Shown here in pieces: positions 6,249 through 9,954 of a DNA stretch of 9,954 nt. The notes beneath the pieces were generated by a model. It was not told the origin of the DNA. It saw only the letters and a list, made by a program, of their open reading frames with translations, and did no database searches. Each line of letters starts with the position of its first letter. Positions within the stretch are counted from its first letter, which is position 1. The position numbers and the translations under genes were made by a program. Source of the stretch: Clostridia bacterium (GTDB taxonomy: Bacteria > Bacillota_A > Clostridia > Lachnospirales > Cellulosilyticaceae); the NCBI GenBank assembly GCA_029239935.1, contig JARBTY010000105.1:1-9954 (forward strand), written 5' to 3'.

Positions 6249-7448
6249 TCAATCAACTAAAGTAGGGGCAAAATCTTCTTGCCATGGTAAGCCATATTTA
6301 TTTAAAGCATCCATAAATGGATCTGGATCGAATTCTTCAATATTATGAACGCCTGGTTTTTTCCACTTACCTGTCATAACCATCATAGCTCCAATCATCG
6401 CTGGAACGCCTGTTGTATAAGAAATGGCCTGTGAACCTACTTCGGCATAACACTCTTCATGAACACAAACGTTATAAACATAATAAGTTTTTGGCTTGCC
6501 ATCTTTTATTCCCTGGATAATGCATCCTATATTTGTTTTTCCTTTTGTTCTGGCTCCAAGGGAAGCAGGATCTGGAAGAACAGCTTTTAAAAACTGCAGC
6601 GGAACAATTTGTTTTCCTTCATATTCAATCGGTTCAATAGAAGTCATTCCAACATTTTCAAGAACTTTTAAATGGTTAATATAATTATCTGAAAAAGTCA
6701 TCCAAAATCTAATCCGTTTAATGCCTTTGATGTTGAGAGCCAAAGACTCCAGTTCTTCATGGTGTAAAAGATACATATTCTTTTCACCTATTTCCGGGAA
6801 ATCATAAGTGCGTTTTATTTCTAAAGGCTCTGTTTCTACCCATTCCCCATTTTCTATATAACTGCCTTTTGCAGTTATTTCACGAATATTAATCTCTGGG
6901 TTAAAGTTTGTTGCAAAAGGATAACCATGATCCCCAGCATTAGCATCCAGAATATCAATATAATGAATTTCATCAAAATAATGTTTTGCAGCATAGGCAC
7001 TAAAAACCCCTGTAACCCCTGGATCAAAGCCGCTTCCGAGTAAAGCTGTGATACCTGCTTTTTCAAACTTTTCGCGGTATGCCCATTGCCATTTGTACTC
7101 AAATTTAGGTATGTCAAGTGGTTCATAATTGGCAGTATCCACATAGTCAACACCTGTTGCAAGACACGCATCCATAATCGTTAGATCTTGATAAGGAAGA
7201 GCAACATTAATAACAATATCGGGATTGAAATCCTTTATCAGAGCTATTATCTCATCAGTATGATCCGCATCCAACTGCGCTGTTCGGATTTTTGTACGAC
7301 CGCCGTCTAATTTTTCTTTTAAAGCATCACATTTTGACAAAGTACGACTTGCTATACAAATCTCTTCAAAGACTTCTGAGTTTTGACAGCATTTATGAAC
7401 AACAACACTGGCAACACCACCGGCACCAATAATTAAAGCTTTTCCCAT
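6249..7448 (-). CDS. Carboxynorspermidine/carboxyspermidine dehydrogenase (saccharopine dehydrogenase family)
   Basis: The family carries out the NADPH-dependent reductive condensation of L-aspartate beta-semialdehyde with putrescine (or 1,3-diaminopropane), giving carboxyspermidine (or carboxynorspermidine), the substrate of the next gene. The N-terminal Rossmann motif is IIGAGGVAS (residues 6-14). SGFDPGVTGVFSAYA and the C-terminal SLGARTKGKTNIGC region are typical of this branch of saccharopine dehydrogenase-like proteins. The length of 399 residues is normal, without the extra domain of lysine-degrading fusions. The start is well supported by GGAGGT 6 bases before the ATG. It is the first gene of a two-gene operon behind the promoter at 7486-7514. 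Lysine-pathway saccharopine dehydrogenase is the alternative reading, but adjacency to nspC argues against it. Putrescine-forming genes are not in the window, so the diamine must come from elsewhere or by uptake. Confidence 0.92.
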   Translation of the reverse strand: MGKALIIGAGGVASVVVHKCCQNSEVFEEICIASRTLSKCDALKEKLDGGRTKIRTAQLDADHTDEIIALIKDFNPDIVINVALPYQDLTIMDACLATGVDYVDTANYEPLDIPKFEYKWQWAYREKFEKAGITALLGSGFDPGVTGVFSAYAAKHYFDEIHYIDILDANAGDHGYPFATNFNPEINIREITAKGSYIENGEWVETEPLEIKRTYDFPEIGEKNMYLLHHEELESLALNIKGIKRIRFWMTFSDNYINHLKVLENVGMTSIEPIEYEGKQIVPLQFLKAVLPDPASLGARTKGKTNIGCIIQGIKDGKPKTYYVYNVCVHEECYAEVGSQAISYTTGVPAMIGAMMVMTGKWKKPGVHNIEEFDPDPFMDALNKYGLPWQEDFAPTLVD

Positions 7449-7485
7449 ATCATTACCTCCACTTTTTATTCATTTAACAAGAGTA

Positions 7486-7514
7486 ATTATAAATAAAATG
7501 ACTCATGTAATCAA
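7486..7514 (-). promoter_or_regulatory. Sigma-A promoter of the spermidine operon
   Basis: Read on the - strand, TTGATT (7509-7514) and TATAAT (7486-7491) are separated by exactly 17 bp. The predicted start near 7480 leaves a leader of roughly 30 bases. This is too short for a riboswitch and contains the GGAGGT site of the dehydrogenase gene. The -10 is perfect and the -35 matches at four of six positions. No operator is evident. Confidence 0.75.
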
Positions 7515-7553
7515 GTAATTTATTTATCCAATAAATAATCCATTGATATCTCT

Positions 7554-7615
7554 AAAAAAACTACCATAAATCATATAGGTTAACTGGTAAGACAGCTAAC
7601 GCGAGTATTGTAGTT
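7554..7615 (-). terminator. Possible terminator after the AgrC-like kinase gene
   Basis: In the - strand RNA, AACTAC (from 7610-7615) pairs with GTAGTT (7559-7564), which runs straight into a run of seven U (7554-7560). An inner stem GTTAGCTG/CAGTTAAC (7593-7600 with 7579-7586) has one G-U wobble; on the other strand it would be an A-C mismatch, so the structure suits the - strand. The stems are separated by unpaired stretches, so this is an unusual terminator and moderately doubtful. Confidence 0.4.
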
Positions 7616-7619
7616 ATAC

Positions 7620-8882
7620 TTACAAAATAACATTCATTTTAAATATCCCGTCTTGTGCTGTAAAAGAATAAATTCCCTTATACTTTTCTACCGTGGCAGC
7701 AATACTTCTTGTGCCAAAGCCATGGTTATTTCGATCAGTTACAGGCATATCATTTTTAAACTGTAACACCCCTGTAAAGCTATTAGTGACCTCGATAAAC
7801 AGCTTATCATTTTTTGATTTACAGTTTATATTTATTTTTCTGTAACTGGTTTCTTTGATATTCATGCAAGCATTGATTGCATTTTCTATCGCATTGGCTA
7901 AGATGATGCACAAATCCATGTCCGCTATTTCACAGGTTTTAGGAATATAAGCCTGTGTTTTTACCGCTATGTTTTCGGTTTTTGCCATGTTGATATAGGA
8001 AGATAAAATCAAGTTTATCGCATGGTTATCACAATATTTGACTGTAGCAGTATTGTCTATAGTTTCTTCCATTGCAACAATATATTTTTGCGCCTCTGCC
8101 GTATTATTTTCAATAAGATAGCCGTTGATTAAATGAAGGTGGTGCCGTAGATCATGGCGATGGATCATTGCATTTTCCTCTGCTTGCTTCATAGTTTCAG
8201 TACGGGCTTGCAGCGCGGATAATTGTACTGATAAAATATTCTGTTCGTTTTGCATTTCAAATCGTTTTTCCAGTTCATTAAAATAGGCAACTAAAAAGTA
8301 GTAGAAAACTGAAGCTAAGCCAGTGGTTAATATTCCGATTACCACAACCCTAGAAAGGTAGAGTAATTGAGTATATACAGTGGTCAGGTATGCAATGACA
8401 TAATAAATCAAGGGGATTATGACTAAAAGACGAATTTTTACATCTGAATAGGCCAGTATTTTAATGACATATGGGCGTAAATATTTGTAAACGACAAATA
8501 GCAAAGGAATGCTTACTATCATTTTAAAAATCGCCGAGATACTCTGATTATTATTGAAAAAAAGAGCAATCAAATCACCAATCCACCTTCGCGGAGTGGT
8601 CAAAATGTAAGCCGTGCAAAGCACAAATAAAACGCAATCCAATCGCTTTTTAAAAAATGTACAGAAGAATGTAAGTAAAGGTAAATGGACAACAAATGGG
8701 TATGCTTTTTCTAAGAATGGCCATCCCCAAATGGCATAAAGTATAAACTGAAAAATGACGCTGATGACTACACAAGCTGATAGAGCTACAAGGTTTTTCT
8801 TATCCATTCTAATATCAAGAAGAAAAACCATGATTAAAAGACCATACATAAAAACAGAAAGATAATTTACAGCAAGAAGCAT
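7620..8882 (-). CDS. AgrC/HPK10-like sensor histidine kinase with GHKL ATPase domain
   Basis: This is a polytopic membrane kinase of the peptide-pheromone sensing type. About the first 200 residues form five to seven hydrophobic segments (around 3-22, 31-53, 63-78, 82-95, 118-136, 150-172 and 178-200). A coiled linker (201-238) follows, then the phosphoacceptor motif HRHDLRHH (241-248, with His243 the likely site), typical of HPK10 kinases. The GHKL ATPase domain has its N box in NAIENAINAC (330-339) and its G box in HGFGTRSI (387-394). The length of 420 residues is normal for AgrC-like proteins. GGTGG about 10 bases upstream supports the start. It lies 50 bp behind the LytTR regulator gene in the same direction, so the two form an operon. 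Family members usually sense small secreted peptides, but no agrB or agrD homologue lies in this window, and the ligand is unknown. Confidence 0.9.
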   Translation of the reverse strand: MLLAVNYLSVFMYGLLIMVFLLDIRMDKKNLVALSACVVISVIFQFILYAIWGWPFLEKAYPFVVHLPLLTFFCTFFKKRLDCVLFVLCTAYILTTPRRWIGDLIALFFNNNQSISAIFKMIVSIPLLFVVYKYLRPYVIKILAYSDVKIRLLVIIPLIYYVIAYLTTVYTQLLYLSRVVVIGILTTGLASVFYYFLVAYFNELEKRFEMQNEQNILSVQLSALQARTETMKQAEENAMIHRHDLRHHLHLINGYLIENNTAEAQKYIVAMEETIDNTATVKYCDNHAINLILSSYINMAKTENIAVKTQAYIPKTCEIADMDLCIILANAIENAINACMNIKETSYRKININCKSKNDKLFIEVTNSFTGVLQFKNDMPVTDRNNHGFGTRSIAATVEKYKGIYSFTAQDGIFKMNVIL

Positions 8883-8932
8883 TATAAGTCACCCACCTTC
8901 AGTTTATAATAAGGTTGCAGCTTTAGCAGGTA

Positions 8933-9664
8933 CTAATCATTTTCCGCCTGAAAAGAATGATTAAGATATGCCTGCTTCACTTGTTTAAAAGCATTTCTTG
9001 ATACGGGTATAAGCAGGTCACTTGTGGTCGTAAAGCCGTCCTGTGATAGGTGTTTAATATAGTCTAAGTTGACGATATAGGAGCGATGAGGTCTGATAAA
9101 AAGTTTATGTATTGATAAAACAGCTTCAACTTGAGAAATTGTACTGGTGGTTTCTATCGTAATCCCGCCTTTTAGGTGAAAGTATACGGTTCTTCCAATT
9201 ACCTCAACATAGATTAGTTCATGGAGGAATACTTTAGACAAGTTGGTTTGCGTTTTCACAACAATATATTGATTAAGACCACTGCAAATAGCATTGCAGG
9301 CTTTTTCTAAAACAGAAAAGAGTTTGTCTTTTTGAATAGGTTTTAACAGATAGTTAAAGGCACCCACTGCATAAGACGCTACTGCAAATTCCGGGGTGGA
9401 AGTCAAAAATATGATTTTAGCAACTTGATTCTTGAGCCTTATCTCGGCGGCAAGCTCAATGCCATTGATGTTCGGCATAATGACATCTAAAAGAAAAATA
9501 TCAAAATGTTTACCTCTTTCTAGCTGGCTTAGCAGTTCCATACTGTTTCCAAACCTATGTATCTCTATTTTGTCTTCCGCAAAGCCGCAGCTCAAATAGT
9601 CATCCACAAGCCCACTAATATGTAAAAGCTCTTGTTTATTGTCATCACAAATAGCGATTTTCAT
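8933..9664 (-). CDS. LytTR-family response regulator (AgrA-like)
   Basis: This is a two-component regulator that binds DNA when phosphorylated by the kinase encoded next to it. The receiver domain (about 1-120) has the acidic pair CDDN (Asp8, Asp9), phosphoacceptor Asp60 in LLDVIMPNINGIELA, Thr88 in FLTST and Lys108 in LLKPI. The LytTR domain (about 136-240) shows the expected ELIYVEVIGRTVYFHL, FIRPHRSYIVNLDYI and IPVSRNAFKQVKQAYL stretches. All key residues are present. The start at 9664 has GAGG about 8 bases upstream. A plausible -10 lies at 9699-9704. LytTR regulators bind two 9 bp direct repeats about 12 bp apart, and exactly such a pair occurs at 9737-9766 between this gene and a divergent secreted-protein gene. 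This makes autoregulation and activation of that gene likely, by inference. Confidence 0.93.
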   Translation of the reverse strand: MKIAICDDNKQELLHISGLVDDYLSCGFAEDKIEIHRFGNSMELLSQLERGKHFDIFLLDVIMPNINGIELAAEIRLKNQVAKIIFLTSTPEFAVASYAVGAFNYLLKPIQKDKLFSVLEKACNAICSGLNQYIVVKTQTNLSKVFLHELIYVEVIGRTVYFHLKGGITIETTSTISQVEAVLSIHKLFIRPHRSYIVNLDYIKHLSQDGFTTTSDLLIPVSRNAFKQVKQAYLNHSFQAEND

Positions 9665-9698
9665 GCTGGAACCTCAATTTCTCTAATATATAATATTT

Positions 9699-9704
9699 AT
9701 TATA
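9699..9704 (-). promoter_or_regulatory. Probable -10 of the regulator-kinase operon
   Basis: TATAAT on the - strand would start transcription near 9692, about 28 bases before the regulator start codon. The region 17 bp upstream (9722-9727, TATTTT on this strand) is a poor -35. That suits a promoter helped by an activator bound at the direct repeats a few bases further upstream. Confidence 0.45.
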
Positions 9705-9734
9705 GCAAAACTTATATAAAAAAAATATATAATA

Positions 9735-9767
9735 CTACATTTCATGACACAAAAGCTACATCTCATG
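9735..9767. promoter_or_regulatory. Direct-repeat pair with LytTR-site geometry
   Basis: CTACATTTCATG (9735-9746) and CTACATCTCATG (9756-9767) match at 11 of 12 positions with a period of 21 bp, two turns of the helix. The inner 9-mers ACATTTCAT and ACATCTCAT are separated by exactly 12 bp. This is the architecture known for AgrA- and ComE-type LytTR regulators, and the 9-mer resembles the ComE box half-site ACATTTCAG. The pair ends about 8 bp before the -35 position of the + strand promoter with its -10 at 9799. It is also near the - strand regulator promoter. Confidence 0.65.
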
Positions 9768-9775
9768 CAGATGAT

Positions 9776-9804
9776 GGGTTTTACATACTATTATACAGTA
9801 TAAT
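9776..9804 (+). promoter_or_regulatory. Activator-type promoter of the divergent secreted-protein gene
   Basis: A perfect -10 TATAAT (9799-9804) has only GGGTTT (9776-9781) at the proper 17 bp distance, so the -35 is weak. A strong -10, a weak -35 and direct repeats just upstream fit a promoter that depends on the LytTR regulator. TTTACA at 9780-9785 would leave only 13 bp and is not usable. The -10 is the right half of the perfect palindrome ATTATACAGTATAAT (9790-9804), which could be a second regulatory site. Confidence 0.6.
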
Positions 9805-9877
9805 GAGTCTTGAATTCTTCGTAAGTTTAATGCAAATGAAAGTGATATCTAAAAAAATATAAAGGAGAATGTGGAGT

Positions 9878-9954
9878 ATGAAAAAATTATTATTATTTTC
9901 AACTAGTTTATCTTTGTTCCTTATGCTTGCAGGCACAGTCAGTGCCCAAACAAA
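9878..9954 (+). CDS. Start of a secreted protein gene (signal peptide), cut by the window end
   Basis: ATG 9878 lies 10 bases after AAAGGAG (9861-9867). Only 25 codons and two bases are in the window: the protein begins MKKLLLFSTS, continues through a hydrophobic core and ends GTVSAQT. This is a standard signal peptide with signal peptidase I cleavage expected after VSA. The mature protein is outside the window, so neither its size nor its role can be stated. Its promoter region carries the LytTR-type direct repeats, so it is the best candidate target of the adjacent two-component pair. It could be a peptide signal, a bacteriocin-like product or a larger envelope protein. Confidence 0.75.
   Translation, partial: MKKLLLFSTSLSLFLMLAGTVSAQT

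Noticed and set aside
6239..6256. TTG at 6256 as the start of nspC
   Set aside because: It would place GAGGTG inside the gene. The ATG at 6238 has proper spacing from that site and matches the usual family N-terminus.
6496..7171. Open frames on both strands inside the dehydrogenase gene in other frames
   Set aside because: They are shadows of a conserved enzyme with intact motifs in the correct frame.
7578..7605. tRNA-like look of GGTTAACTGGTAAGACAGC
   Set aside because: There is no acceptor stem, anticodon arm or T-loop around it; it fits better as part of the kinase terminator structure.
9632..9862. 76-codon + strand frame from inside the regulator gene across the divergent promoter region
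   Set aside because: It starts within the regulator gene and runs through the promoter elements and direct repeats. No ribosome site or protein-like features are seen.

Overview
The window is AT-rich bacterial DNA. Purine-rich Shine-Dalgarno sites (GGAGG, AAGGAG), sigma-A type promoters, Gram-positive style signal peptides, an AgrC/AgrA-like two-component pair and the carboxyspermidine route to spermidine together suggest a low-GC Bacillota, most likely a member of the Clostridia. No single gene fixes the species. There are no RNA genes, insertion sequences, CRISPR arrays or phage genes.

Left part (1-4947, all + strand). The window opens inside a membrane sensor histidine kinase whose first membrane helix and start lie upstream. 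Next comes a secreted or membrane-tethered protein with PepSY-like alpha/beta segments and an in-frame array of six 10-residue (30 bp) repeats. A 585 bp gap follows, holding a strong 18 bp hairpin, a short ORF remnant broken by a stop codon, and a well-formed promoter with an operator-like palindrome. This promoter drives a 525-residue secreted protein of unknown function that carries one degenerate SLH-like segment. The three genes look like a sensor followed by two envelope proteins, but no direct functional link is visible.

Middle part (5099-7448, - strand). A two-gene operon encodes carboxy(nor)spermidine dehydrogenase and carboxy(nor)spermidine decarboxylase. Together they convert aspartate semialdehyde plus a diamine (putrescine or 1,3-diaminopropane) to spermidine or norspermidine. 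The operon has a clear TTGATT-17-TATAAT promoter and a ribosome binding site for the second gene that overlaps the stop codon of the first. A strong hairpin at 5031-5067 separates it from the convergent left-hand genes.

Right part (7620-9954). An AgrC/HPK10-like kinase and a LytTR response regulator are encoded on the - strand, with the regulator gene first. Divergent from the regulator, a signal-peptide gene starts at 9878 and leaves the window after 25 codons. Between them are two 9 bp direct repeats separated by exactly 12 bp, the spacing typical of LytTR regulator sites. They end just upstream of the -35 region of the divergent gene. This predicts that the regulator controls the secreted gene and possibly itself, and it is the most testable regulatory circuit in the window. 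No agrB or agrD homologue is visible.
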